From assembly GCA_963770995.1 (NCBI GenBank), contig CAVYRS010000001.1, positions 5,208,001 to 5,272,000 on the forward strand: 64,000 nt of DNA. Reading direction: 5' to 3'. Position numbers and translations under genes: made by a program. Under the pieces are notes generated by a model. The model saw nothing but the letters and a program-made list of their open reading frames with translations. It was not told the DNA's origin and ran no database searches. This DNA comes from CAVSWN01 sp963770995. Lineage in GTDB: Bacteria > Acidobacteriota > Vicinamibacteria > Vicinamibacterales > CAVVIG01. Each line of letters starts with the position of its first letter. Positions within the stretch are counted from its first letter, which is position 1. This document shows, piece by piece, positions 26,882-35,806 of the stretch.

Positions 26882-27856
26882 TGAATCGCCGCACGTTTCT
26901 GCAAGTCGCGACCGCTCCGCTCGTCCTTCCGCCTTCGCTGAAGCTACGGCGGACAGATCGACCAGCTCAGGGCGAGTGCTCAAGATTCGACTCATCGCTC
27001 ATCCTGAGCCCGTCGAAGGATGAGCGCACAGTTCAGCAACCGCGCGCCGAACTACGGAAAGCCGTTCTCATCTCGATGCTCCCGAAAGACCTGTCCTACG
27101 CGCAGCGCTTCGCGATCGCGCGCGAGGCGGGGTTCGACGCGATCGAGATGCAGACGATCGCGCGCGAAGACGAGGCGGCGGAGATTCGCGACGCGGCCGG
27201 CAAGACCGGATTGCGGATTCACTCCGTGATGAACGCCGATCACTGGCGCTTTCCGCTGTCGAGCAGCGATCGCGACGTCGTCAATCGCAGCGTCGCAGGC
27301 ATGGAAACCTCGCTGCGCAACGCGGCGCTCGTGGGGCGCCGATGCCGTGCTGCTCGTCCCGGCAGTCGTCGATCACGACGACCTCGTACCGGGACGCGTG
27401 GACGCGATCGCAGCGGGTGATTCGCGAGCGGCTGCTGCCGCTCGCGCAGCGAGCTGAAGGTGATCGTCGCCGTCGAGGAAGTCTGGAACAAGTTTCTGCT
27501 GAGCCCGCTCGAGTTCGCCCGCTACGTCGACGAGCTCGACTCGCCGTGGCTGAAGGCGTACTTCGACGTCGGCAACGTCGTGTTCTACGGCTATCCGCAG
27601 GACTGGATTCGCACGCTCGGCGCCCGCATCGCGAAGGTGCACCTCAAGGACTTTCGCCTCGATCGGCCGAACGGCCGCTTCGCCTGGACCAACATCGGCG
27701 ACGGCGACATCGACTGGCTCGAGGTGCGGCGCGCCTTCGACGACGCCGGGTATCGAGGGCTACTTCACGACCGAAGTCGCGGCGGGCGACGCCGCCTACT
27801 TGAAGGATCTCGCAGGTCGCGTCGACCGGTTCCTGTCGGGTCAGAAGCCGGTGTAG
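26881..27856 (+). CDS. Xylose-isomerase-like TIM barrel (sugar isomerase/epimerase), Tat-exported, frameshifted
   Basis: ATG overlaps the GMC stop by one base (TGATG), so translation is coupled. MNRRTFLQVATAPLVLP is a twin-arginine signal. The barrel begins at LSYAQRFAIAREAGFDAIEM and includes IVAVEEVWNKFL, WLKAYFDVGNVVFYGYPQDW and IAKVHLKDF, the metal-binding strands of the AP-endonuclease-2/xylose-isomerase family. Frame changes lie near 27333, 27450 and 27755. Between signal and barrel a REP-type palindrome (26997-27025) is read through in frame. Members act as epimerases, isomerases or 3-keto-sugar enzymes; coupling to the GMC dehydrogenase supports a sugar substrate. Confidence 0.82.
26997..27025. 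repeat. REP-type palindrome inserted in a coding region
   Basis: GCTCATCCT (26997-27005) and AGGATGAGC (27017-27025) form a nine-base stem with the loop GAGCCCGTCGA. The TCATCCTGAGCCCGTCGAAGG core is one of the most widespread extragenic palindromes in bacteria from soil. Here it is inside the TIM-barrel gene and is translated as LILSPSKDER, between the Tat signal and the first barrel strand. Confidence 0.8.
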
Positions 27857-27872
27857 AGAGCCCGGCGCGCGA

Positions 27873-28532
27873 ATGGACGATCGGATGCGCGGCCTCGCCC
27901 AGAAAATCTGGGACTACCATCACCTCAATCATCAGCTGGCGCACGCCGACGCGATTCTGGTCCTCTGCAGTCACGACAAGATCGTGGCGACGCGCGGCGC
28001 CGAGCTCTTCCTGCAGGGGTGGGCGCCGCTTCTGATCTTCGCCGGCGGGCACGGTGCGATCACGCGGCAGCTGTGGCCGAACCGGAAGCGGATCAGTTCG
28101 CGGCGATCGCGATCGAGATGGGCGTTCCGACGGAGCGCATCCTCGTCGAGAACCGGTCGACGAACACGGGCGAGAACGTCCTGTTCACCAAACAGCTGCT
28201 CGCCGAGAAGGGTCTCGATCCCCGGACGTTCATCGTGGTGCAGAAACCGTACATGGAGCGCCGGAGCTATGCGACCTTCAGGAAGGTGTGGCCTGAAAAG
28301 CAGCTGCTGCGTGACGTCGCCGCAGGTGTCGATGGACGAGTATCTGAACCGCATGCTCACACGATACGCTGACGGCCGACGATGTGATCGGCATCATGGT
28401 CGGCGATCTGCAGCGGATCCGGCTCTATCCGGCGAAGGGATTTCAGATACACCAGGACGTTCCCGCCGACGTGTGGACGCGTACGAGCAGCTGGTTCAGG
28501 CGGGATACGACAAACACCTCCTCACCGCCTGA
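27873..28532 (+). CDS. YdcF/ElyC-like DUF218 protein (frameshifted)
   Basis: The first frame contains ADAILVLCSHDKIVATRGAE and PLLIFAGGHGAIT, the nucleotide-fold strand and GGHG loop of DUF218 proteins. The rest follows in other frames: GVPTERILVENRSTNTGENV and TFIVVQKPYMERRSYATF, the two other conserved blocks, then a C-terminal helix ending DKHLLTA. About 220 residues with frame errors near 28080, 28320 and 28372. No membrane helix is seen, unlike in ElyC/SanA. The biochemical role of cytoplasmic YdcF-like proteins is unknown. It begins 16 bases after the TIM-barrel stop. Confidence 0.75.
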   Translation: MDDRMRGLAQKIWDYHHLNHQLAHADAILVLCSHDKIVATRGAELFLQGWAPLLIFAGGHGAITRQLWPNRKRISSRRSRSRWAFRRSASSSRTGRRTRARTSCSPNSCSPRRVSIPGRSSWCRNRTWSAGAMRPSGRCGLKSSCCVTSPQVSMDEYLNRMLTRYADGRRCDRHHGRRSAADPALSGEGISDTPGRSRRRVDAYEQLVQAGYDKHLLTA

Positions 28533-28586
28533 CGCGCGCCTACCCGGCTGAGGTACGATGCACACGGTTCGCGGAAGGAAGGCGCC

Positions 28587-29908
28587 GTGAAAGCCGCGTG
28601 GAAACGTCTCGTCGTGGTGTGTGCGGTTGCAACCTCACTGGTCGCGTCGACCGGCGCGCAGATCCGGATATCGTCCGAGCGCCGCGAACCTGTCGGCGCG
28701 CGAGTGGTTTCAGGACGCGCGCTTCGGGCTGTTCGTGCATTGGGGCGTCTACAGCGTGCTCGGCGACGGCGAATGGGTGATGAACAATCGCCAGATCCCG
28801 ATTGCCGACTACGAGAAGCTGCCGGCACTCTTCAATCCCGTGGAATTCGATCCGGCGGAGTGGGTCGCGCTCGCCAAGGCCGCCGGCATGAAATACATCA
28901 CGATCACGAGCAAGCACCACGACGGCTTCGCGATGTTCGACTCGAAGAGTCTCCGACTACAACATCGTCGCGCGGACGCCGTACAAGAAGGACGTGCTGA
29001 AAGCGCTCGCCGACGAGTGCCGCCGGCAGGGGCTGAAGCTTTTCTTCTACTACTCACAACTCGACTGGCATCATCCCGATTACTTTCCGCGCGGCCGGAC
29101 CGGGCGGGACGACGGAACGGCCGGAGCGCGGCGAGTGGCCGCACTACATCGACGTACATGAACGGGCAGCTGCGCGAGCTCCTGACCAATTACGGCGAGA
29201 TCGGCGGCATCTGGTTCGACGGCTGGTGGGATCGCCCCGACGCCGACTGGCAGCTCGACACGACGTACGCGCTCATCCATCAGCTGCAGCCGCAGGCGCT
29301 CATCGGCGCGAACCATCACCGCCGGCCGTTTCCGGGCGAGGACTTCCAGATGTTCGAGAAGGACCTGCCCGGCGGCCGGACCGCCGAGTTCAACAAGGAC
29401 TCGGAGATCGGCGATTTGCCGCTCGAAACCTGCGAGACGATGAATGGCGCGTGGGGATTCAATCTGACCGATCGCCGCTACAAGTCGACGCGCGATCTGA
29501 TTCGCTATCTCGTGCGCGCCGCCGGATCGAACGCGAACTTCCTGCTCAACGTCGGGCCGATGCCGAACGGTCGCATCCAGCCGGAGTTCGTGACGCGGCT
29601 TCGGGAGGTTGGCGCGTGGATGGCGAAGAACGGCGAGGCGATTCTATGGCACGCGCGGCGGACCGATCGCGCCGCACCCGTGGGGCGTGACGACGCGTAA
29701 GGGCAACCGCGTGTACGTGCACGTCCTCGACATGCCGGATGCGACGTTGCTGCTCCCTGCGCTCGGGGCGAAGGTTCGCGGGGCCCGGCTGCTGGCGACC
29801 GGACGCCCCGTGACGTTCTCGGAGCACGACTTCGGCGTGGTTCTCCGCATGCCGGCCGAGTCGATCGATCCGATCGACACGATCGTCGTGCTCGATCTGG
29901 ATCGCTGA
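28587..29908 (+). CDS. Alpha-L-fucosidase, GH29 family, secreted (frameshifted)
   Basis: GTG start with GGAAGGAAGG nine bases upstream, and a signal peptide (LVVVCAVATSLVASTGA). GH29 blocks follow: SAREWFQDARFGLFVHWGVY, YITITSKHHDGFAMFDS, LKLFFYYSQLDWHHPDY, and IGGIWFDGWWD with the nucleophile Asp of this family. The C-terminal beta-sandwich is short (KGNRVYVHVLDMPDATLLLP). About 440 residues with frame errors near 28670, 28950, 29100-29150 and 29648. GH29 enzymes release alpha-L-fucose from glycans; many environmental members have other specificities. It lies between sugar-oxidising enzymes and a PQQ dehydrogenase. Confidence 0.88.
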
Positions 29909-29920
29909 GGGGCGACGGCC

Positions 29921-31897
29921 ATGGTGCATGGACTGAAACGAACAGTCGGCGCGGCGATCGTCGCGGGCCTCGCGATCCCGTTGGCCGCCCAGCATGGCGC
30001 GCCGGGCGGCGAGTGGCGCGCGCACGGCGGCGATCCCGCGAGCACGAAGTACGCACCGCTCGATCAAATCACGAAGGCGAACGTATCGCAGCTTCGGATC
30101 GCATGGCGCCGTCCGGCCGTGGACGCCAGCCTGACGCGCGACGTGCCGGACCTCTCCTTCTCTCACGATTTCCGCGCCACGCCACTCATGGTCGACGGCG
30201 TCTTGTACAGCTCGAATGGCATTGGCCTCGTCGAGGCGTTCAATCCCGGCACAGGGACGACGGTGTGGGTGCAGCAGCCGTTTCCCGATGAACCGCAGAA
30301 TGGGCTGCGCGGTACTAGTACCCGCGGCATCGCGTTCTGGAGTGCAGGCCGCGATCGCCGATTGTTCGTGATTCGAGGCGAGTTTCTGATCGCGCTCGAT
30401 CCGGCGACGGGTCGGCCGATCGCGACGTGGGGCGACTCCGGGCGCGTGAACCTGCGTCGCGGTCTCGGCCCAAGGGCCACCACGTATTCATCGAGCAGCG
30501 GGCCACAGGTATGCGGCGATGTCGTCATGGCGGGCGCGGCGATGACCGACTCGCCGCAAACGCGAGCACAGCCGCCCGGCGACGTGCAAGCCTTCGACGC
30601 TCGCACCGGCAAGCCGCGCTGGCAGTTCCATGTCATCCCCCAGCCTGGCGAGGTGGGCAACGAAACCTGGGAGAGAGACTCCTGGGCGTACTCCGGACAG
30701 GCCAATCTGTGGTCCCTCATCAGCGTGGACGAGGAGCTCGGCCTCGCGTATTTCCCGCTCACCAGCGCGACCAACGACATGTACGGCGGCCATCGCCTCG
30801 GCAACAATCTGTTTGCGAACACGCTGGTGTGCGTCAGATGCGCGACCGGCCAGCGAGTCTGGCATTACCAGATCGTCCACCACGATCTGTGGGACTACGA
30901 TCTGCCAGCCGCGCCGGTCCTGGCCGACATCATCGTTGACGGCAAACCAATCAAAGCCGTTGTCGAGGTCACGAAGCAGGCGTTCGCCTTCGTCTTCGAT
31001 CGGACCAACGGCCAGCCGGTATGGCCCATCGAAGAGCGTCCGGTGCCGGCGTCCGATACGCCCGGAGAACGGACGTCGCCGACCCAGCCCTTTCCCACCA
31101 GGCCGCCGCCGTTCGATCGCCAGGGCGTGACGGTCGACGATCTGATCGACTTCACGCCGGAGCTGCGCAGCGAGGCGCTGACGCTGGTCAAGCAGTACCG
31201 CATCGGTCCGCTGTTCACGCCGCCGTCGATTCGAGGGTCTGGAGGACCCGACGCGACGAAGGGCACCGTGCAGCTACCCGGCTCGGTCGGCGGCGGAGAT
31301 TGGCAGGGCGCCGCGTTCGATCCCGAGACCGGCATGTTGTACGTCGTCTCGATAACGGGTCCGTTTGTCGCGGATCTCGTCAAAGGCGATCCGAAGCGGA
31401 CGGATCTCGATTACGTTCCCGGACTGCGCGCGTATCCGCCGGGGCCGCAGGGCCTGCCGCTGCTCAAGCCGCCGTACGGCCGCATCACCGGCATCGACCT
31501 CAACAGGGGAGATATCGCGTGGACGACGCCGAACGGCGACGGCCCGCGCGATCACCCGCTGTTGAAGAGGCTGAATCTTCCACCGCTCGGCAATCCCGGC
31601 CGCGGCGGACTGCTCGTGACGAAGACGCTGCTCTTTGTCGGCGAGGGCGATCCGATGATGGTGCGGGCGGGGAGCCGCCTGCGTCCGGAGATGCCGCGGT
31701 CGATTGCCCCCGGGGCCGGCGGCACGAAGTTCCGAGCGCTGGACAAAGCCACTGGCGCGATTGTCTGGGAGACCGATTTGCCCGCGGGCACGACCGGCGC
31801 GCCGATGACGTACATGCACGACGGCAAACAGTACATCGTGGTCGCGATCGGCGGGTTGGAGGTGGCAGCGGAATACATCGCGCTCGCGCTGCCCTGA
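29921..31897 (+). CDS. Secreted PQQ-dependent quinoprotein dehydrogenase
   Basis: A 658-residue protein, intact. After a short signal peptide comes the PQQ propeller: GGDPASTKYAPLDQITKANV is the standard first blade of quinoprotein alcohol/glucose dehydrogenases, DVQAFDARTGKPRWQFHVIP and MYGGHRLGNNLFANTLVCV follow, and GGGDWQGAAFDPETGMLYVV marks the substrate-side blade. No CXXCH is present, so it is not a quinohaemoprotein and must pass electrons to a separate acceptor, possibly the nearby diheme cytochrome. It starts 12 bases after the fucosidase stop. Such enzymes oxidise alcohols or sugars in the periplasm with calcium- or lanthanide-bound PQQ. Confidence 0.88.
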   Translation: MVHGLKRTVGAAIVAGLAIPLAAQHGAPGGEWRAHGGDPASTKYAPLDQITKANVSQLRIAWRRPAVDASLTRDVPDLSFSHDFRATPLMVDGVLYSSNGIGLVEAFNPGTGTTVWVQQPFPDEPQNGLRGTSTRGIAFWSAGRDRRLFVIRGEFLIALDPATGRPIATWGDSGRVNLRRGLGPRATTYSSSSGPQVCGDVVMAGAAMTDSPQTRAQPPGDVQAFDARTGKPRWQFHVIPQPGEVGNETWERDSWAYSGQANLWSLISVDEELGLAYFPLTSATNDMYGGHRLGNNLFANTLVCVRCATGQRVWHYQIVHHDLWDYDLPAAPVLADIIVDGKPIKAVVEVTKQAFAFVFDRTNGQPVWPIEERPVPASDTPGERTSPTQPFPTRPPPFDRQGVTVDDLIDFTPELRSEALTLVKQYRIGPLFTPPSIRGSGGPDATKGTVQLPGSVGGGDWQGAAFDPETGMLYVVSITGPFVADLVKGDPKRTDLDYVPGLRAYPPGPQGLPLLKPPYGRITGIDLNRGDIAWTTPNGDGPRDHPLLKRLNLPPLGNPGRGGLLVTKTLLFVGEGDPMMVRAGSRLRPEMPRSIAPGAGGTKFRALDKATGAIVWETDLPAGTTGAPMTYMHDGKQYIVVAIGGLEVAAEYIALALP

Positions 31898-31911
31898 CCG
31901 TAGGTCTCGCT

Positions 31912-34557
31912 CTAATTCGTCCGCAGCGCGTCGATCGGAGCGAGGCGCATGCCGCGGCGCGCCGGCACGTACGACGCCACCGTAGCGACCACCAGCAGGA
32001 CCAGCCCGGTGACGGCGAACGTCCACGGATCGAGCGGTTCGACGTCGTACAGCAACCGCTCGAGCAGCCGGGTGAGCGCGGCGGCCGCGACCAGCCCGGT
32101 CGCGACACCGATGCAGACGAGGCGCAGCGCCTGGCCGATCACGAGCCGAAACACCGATGTCGCTGTCGCGCCAAGCGCCATGCGGACTCCGATTTCCTGG
32201 GTCCGCTCCCGCACCGAGTAGGCCATCACGCCGTAGACGCCGACCGCCGCGAGCGCGAGCGCGACGAGCGCGAACACGCCGACCAGCACTGAAATCGCGC
32301 GCGGACGCGCGATCGTGGTGCCGACGACATCGTCGAGCGTCCGCACGTCGACCGGCGCTTCGGGTTCCATCGAGTGAACGATGCCGGTCACGCCGGTCGC
32401 GAGCGCCATCGGCTCCTGCTGGGTGCGGACGTAGAAGCGCAGGCTGCGGCCGGGAAGCTGCGACGTCGGGACATAGATGATCGGGCTGACGGCCCCATCG
32501 CGCGACGACCTGATATCGCGGACCACCCCGACAATCACCCATTCCATGTCGTCTCTGCCGTTGGCGTGCGTGATGTTGATGCGCATGCGGCGGTCCAGCG
32601 GATGTTGACCGGCGAAATGCGCTCGCACGAGCGCTTCGCTCACGACCGCGACGGGTGCCGACGCGGCCGTGTCGGACACGGAGAAATCCCGTCCGATCAG
32701 GAATGGAATCTCCATCGTGCCGAAGTATGCCGGCGTGATCGGCCGGATCTGACTGGATCGCAGCTGGCCATCCGCAGGCTTTGGCTGGTCGGCGCGCCAG
32801 ACACTCGTGCCGATGCAGGATCCCGGAGGCGGCAGGCACGAGGCCGCCGCAGCACGCCGAACTCCCGGCAGCGCCGCCACACGCGACAGCGCGTCGCGGT
32901 AGAAGTCGGTGGCCTTCGTGAGGTCGTAACGCACCCCCGGAAGCTGCACGCCGGCCGTGAGGACGCCATCAGCGCGGAAGCCGAGATCGATGCGCTGCAG
33001 CTTGACGAAGCTGCGCATCAGCAGACCGGCGCCCGCCAGCAGCACCAGCGACAGCGCCACTTCAGCGACCACGAGCGTGCTGAGCAGGCGCTGCAATCGG
33101 CGGCCGCCGATGTGCCGCCCGCCTTCGCGCAGCGCCGCGCCCGCGCGCGTCGTCGAGACCCATGCCGGAACCAGGCCAAAGAGGACGCCGGTCGTGAGCG
33201 CGGTGACCATTGTGAACGCGACCATGGGCAGATCGAGCGCGATCTGGTCGAGCCGCGGAACCGGAATGCGATTGCCGACCAGGGCGAGCAGTCCGCGCAG
33301 ACACAGCGCCGCGACGGCGAGCCCTGCGATGCCGCCGAAGGCCGCGAGCAGCAGGCTTTCGGCGAGCATCTGCCGCACCAGCCGCCCGCGTTTGGCGCCG
33401 AGTGCCGCCCGCATGCCGAGCTCGCGCTCGCGCGCGGCGCTCCGCGCCAGCAGCAGATTCGCGACGTTGACGCAAGCCACGAGCAGCACGAGCAGCACCG
33501 CGCCCGCCAGGACCAGCAGAGCAGGCCGGACTTCGCCGACCATCTGTTCCTGTAACCGGAACATCATCACGGTCCGCGCGGCGTTGCGCTGCGGCTCCTC
33601 TTTCTCGAGCTCCGCGTAAATGCGCCGCATCTCGCCGAACGCCTGCTCGAACGACATGCCGGCGCGCAGGCGCGCGACGCCGTACGAAACACCGCGACCG
33701 CGCGCGGCGCGTTGTTGCTCGATCGTCAGGCCGTAGGGAATCAGGAAGTCGGCTTTCTCGCCGACGATCGTGAAGCCGGGCGGCATCACGCCAATCACGG
33801 TCCGGCGTTGGCCATCGGTCGTGAGCGTCAGGTCGAGCACGTCCTGGCGGCCGCCCAGGCGTCGTTGCCAGAACTCGTGGCCGAGCACGATGACGCCGGC
33901 CTGTCGCCTCAGGTCTTCTTCGGTCGTGTAAGCGCGGCCAAGCGCCGGCTGCACGCCCAGTGCGCGCAAGGCGTCGGACGAAACCGTAAAGCCCGAAACC
34001 TCGTCAGCCTGGCCGTCGAGGACCATGGCGGCGCTCGTTGGCCCGACCATCCCCAGATGCTCGAGCGTTCGCGTGCGCTCGCGCCACGCCACGAAGTTCG
34101 CCAGGTTGATGCCATTCCGCTGCGTGCCGCCGCGGTTGGTTTCCCAGACCGATACGATCCGATCGGGGTCGTGATAGGGCAGCGGCTCCAGCATCACCGT
34201 GCGTACGACGCTGAAGATCGCAGAGGTCGCGCCGATGCCGAGCGCCAGCGTCACCAGCGCCGCAGCGGTAAAGCCGGGCGCACGCCGCAGCACGCGCGCG
34301 CCATGGCGGAAGTCACGCACCGAGTCGTCGAGCAGCGCCGGCCGGATCTCGTCGCGCGTGCTTTCCCTGGCGCGTTCCACTCCGCCGAACTTGAGCAGCG
34401 CCTGACGTCTGGCCTCATCCAAACCCATTCCCGCGCGGCGATTCTTCTCGGTCTGCTGATCGAGATGAAAACGCATCTCTTCGTCGAGACCGCTCTCGAG
34501 CGTCCGCCGTCGAGCGATCGAACGAATCCACTTCCAGGCCTGAGTAATCGAGCTCAT
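31912..34557 (-). CDS. ADOP-family ABC permease (acidobacterial duplicated orphan permease)
   Basis: An intact 881-residue protein. The first 80 residues are the ADOP-specific segment (LDEEMRFHLDQQTEKNRRAG, LLKFGGVERARESTRDEIRP). Two MacB/FtsX units follow, each with a periplasmic MacB_PCD domain after its first helix (RRAPGFTAAALVTLALGIGA; LLSTLVVAEVALSLVLLAGA) and an FtsX block of three helices (LLVLLVACVNVANLLLARSA; GVMAYSVRERTQEIGVRMAL). No ATPase gene is adjacent, hence orphan. Members resemble MacB-type mechanotransmission or efflux permeases. It lies nine bases after the PadR gene, the usual arrangement. Confidence 0.92.
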   Translation of the reverse strand: MSSITQAWKWIRSIARRRTLESGLDEEMRFHLDQQTEKNRRAGMGLDEARRQALLKFGGVERARESTRDEIRPALLDDSVRDFRHGARVLRRAPGFTAAALVTLALGIGATSAIFSVVRTVMLEPLPYHDPDRIVSVWETNRGGTQRNGINLANFVAWRERTRTLEHLGMVGPTSAAMVLDGQADEVSGFTVSSDALRALGVQPALGRAYTTEEDLRRQAGVIVLGHEFWQRRLGGRQDVLDLTLTTDGQRRTVIGVMPPGFTIVGEKADFLIPYGLTIEQQRAARGRGVSYGVARLRAGMSFEQAFGEMRRIYAELEKEEPQRNAARTVMMFRLQEQMVGEVRPALLVLAGAVLLVLLVACVNVANLLLARSAARERELGMRAALGAKRGRLVRQMLAESLLLAAFGGIAGLAVAALCLRGLLALVGNRIPVPRLDQIALDLPMVAFTMVTALTTGVLFGLVPAWVSTTRAGAALREGGRHIGGRRLQRLLSTLVVAEVALSLVLLAGAGLLMRSFVKLQRIDLGFRADGVLTAGVQLPGVRYDLTKATDFYRDALSRVAALPGVRRAAAASCLPPPGSCIGTSVWRADQPKPADGQLRSSQIRPITPAYFGTMEIPFLIGRDFSVSDTAASAPVAVVSEALVRAHFAGQHPLDRRMRINITHANGRDDMEWVIVGVVRDIRSSRDGAVSPIIYVPTSQLPGRSLRFYVRTQQEPMALATGVTGIVHSMEPEAPVDVRTLDDVVGTTIARPRAISVLVGVFALVALALAAVGVYGVMAYSVRERTQEIGVRMALGATATSVFRLVIGQALRLVCIGVATGLVAAAALTRLLERLLYDVEPLDPWTFAVTGLVLLVVATVASYVPARRGMRLAPIDALRTN

Positions 34558-34566
34558 GACGTTGTC

Positions 34567-34908
34567 TCAGCTGTGCATCGTCGCTTCGAGCACCAGGTTG
34601 ACCGCGCGGGACATGCGGCGCCACTGCACGAGCTCGTCGCTGAAATGCCGTCGACCCTCGCGCGTCAGCGCGTAGTAGCGCGCGCGCCGATTGTTCTCGG
34701 TCACCTTCCAGTCGGATCGAATCAGACCCTGGCGTTCGAGCCGGTACAACGCTGGGTACAGCGTGCCTTGCCCCAGCTGCAACACGCTCTCCGACCACTG
34801 CTCGATGCGTTCGGTAATGCCCCAGCCGTGCATGGGCTGGAGCTGCAGCGCCTTGAGCACCAGCATGTCGAGCGTGCCCTGCAGGAGGTCTCCTCGTTCC
34901 TTGGTCAC
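34567..34908 (-). CDS. PadR-family transcriptional regulator
   Basis: A 113-residue winged-helix protein: GTLDMLVLKALQLQPMHGWG is the PadR signature, LGQGTLYPALYRLERQGLIR the recognition helix and wing, RYYALTREGRRHF the second strand. The GTG at 34908 is chosen because AGGAG lies five bases upstream and the protein then has the usual length; a longer frame to 34992 would add an unlikely tail read through the promoter. It is co-transcribed with the ADOP permease, which it probably represses. Confidence 0.9.
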   Translation of the reverse strand: MTKERGDLLQGTLDMLVLKALQLQPMHGWGITERIEQWSESVLQLGQGTLYPALYRLERQGLIRSDWKVTENNRRARYYALTREGRRHFSDELVQWRRMSRAVNLVLEATMHS

Positions 34909-34944
34909 AGCGCTCCTTTTTGAAGGCTCCCTTGTCGAAGGCTC

Positions 34945-34992
34945 CTTTCGAACGACGAAAGAAGGGTAGACCCGCTTCCTTTCGATTGTCAA
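34945..34992 (-). promoter_or_regulatory. Putative promoter and operator of the padR-ADOP operon
   Basis: On the minus strand TTGACA (34987-34992) is followed after 16 bases by TCTACC (34965-34970). Just downstream CTTTCG (34945-34950) and CGAAAG (34956-34961) are inverted repeats five bases apart, and GAAGGCTCC occurs twice (34923-34931 and 34938-34946). The dyad lies where a repressor would block initiation and is a candidate PadR site. The -10 match is weak. Confidence 0.4.
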
Positions 34993-35047
34993 GGGGAGCG
35001 GGCGAGGGGAGCGTGGTGGCGCGATCGGTGGGGTCGCGCCGGTCCGG

Positions 35048-35767
35048 TTAGCGGCTGGCGATCTCGCGGATCTTGATGTTGCGGAACGCCGCGAGATCGC
35101 CGTGGTCCTGCAGCCCGATGTGGCCGCGTCGGGCGCGGCCGAACTTCGGATAGTCCTTGAACTTGCTCTCGCGAACCTGGCGCTCCCAGCCGGGCGTCCA
35201 CAGCTCGTAGTCGACGACCTTCACGCCGTTGAGCCAGTGCTCGACATGCGCGCCGCGTGCGACGATGCGCGTCTCGTTCCAGGAGCCGATCGGTTTGGTG
35301 ACGTCGCGTGACGGCGGATCCAGATCGTAATTGGCGGCGGCGTACTGCCCGGGCTTGAGCGGCTCCTTGTAGGCGTTGTCGATGATCTGATACTCCGGCG
35401 CCATGTGCCACATCACGGGGTCGTCTTCGATGACGCGGTAGAAGAGGCCGCTGTTGCCGTTCGCCGCCAGTTTCCACTCGAGCGTCAGCTCGAAATCGCC
35501 GAACTCGTCGATGGTCACGATGTCGCCGGCCTGGCCGACGCGCGTGAGCGCGCCGTCGATCGCCTGCCAGCCGCCGGGCAGCGTCTGCTGCCGATACCCG
35601 CGCCAGCCCGCGGCGGTCTTGCCGTCGAACAGCAGGCGCCAGCCGTCGGCACGCTCTTTCGCGCTGAGCGTATTCGGCGCCGATTGCGCGATGGCGATCA
35701 TGCCGGCCGCCGTGTAAAGAACGCAAAGACCGCAAAGACCGCAAAGGCTGCTAAGGATGGTGTTCAT
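35048..35767 (-). CDS. DUF1080 protein (3-keto-disaccharide hydrolase / LamG-like), secreted
   Basis: A 239-residue intact protein. WRLLFDGKTAAGWRGYR is the family opening, GDFELTLEWKLAANGNSGLF and EYQIIDNAYKE the central strands, and GHIGLQDHGDLAAFRNIKI the closing motif. The family (concanavalin-like fold) includes hydrolases or lyases acting on 3-keto-glycosides, and others whose substrate is unknown. The signal peptide core LCGLCGLCVL is encoded by a repeat element (35719-35802). It lies upstream of two Gfo/Idh/MocA genes read in the same direction. Confidence 0.85.
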   Translation of the reverse strand: MNTILSSLCGLCGLCVLYTAAGMIAIAQSAPNTLSAKERADGWRLLFDGKTAAGWRGYRQQTLPGGWQAIDGALTRVGQAGDIVTIDEFGDFELTLEWKLAANGNSGLFYRVIEDDPVMWHMAPEYQIIDNAYKEPLKPGQYAAANYDLDPPSRDVTKPIGSWNETRIVARGAHVEHWLNGVKVVDYELWTPGWERQVRESKFKDYPKFGRARRGHIGLQDHGDLAAFRNIKIREIASR

Positions 35768-35802
35768 ATGCTGTTCTTGGCGTTCTTGGCGCTCTTGCGT
35801 TC
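35719..35802. repeat. Palindromic repeat of GCAAAGACC units overlapping a signal peptide
   Basis: GAACGCAAAGA (35719-35729) pairs with TCTTGCGTTC (35793-35802) apart from one base; inside, the nonamer GCAAAGACC occurs twice and a half copy follows, while the other arm repeats GTTCTTGGC and CGTTCTTGGCG. On the minus strand the first arm encodes LCGLCGLCVL, the hydrophobic part of the DUF1080 signal peptide. The element lies across the junction between the first Gfo/Idh/MocA gene and the DUF1080 gene. Confidence 0.75.
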
Positions 35803-35806
35803 ATCG

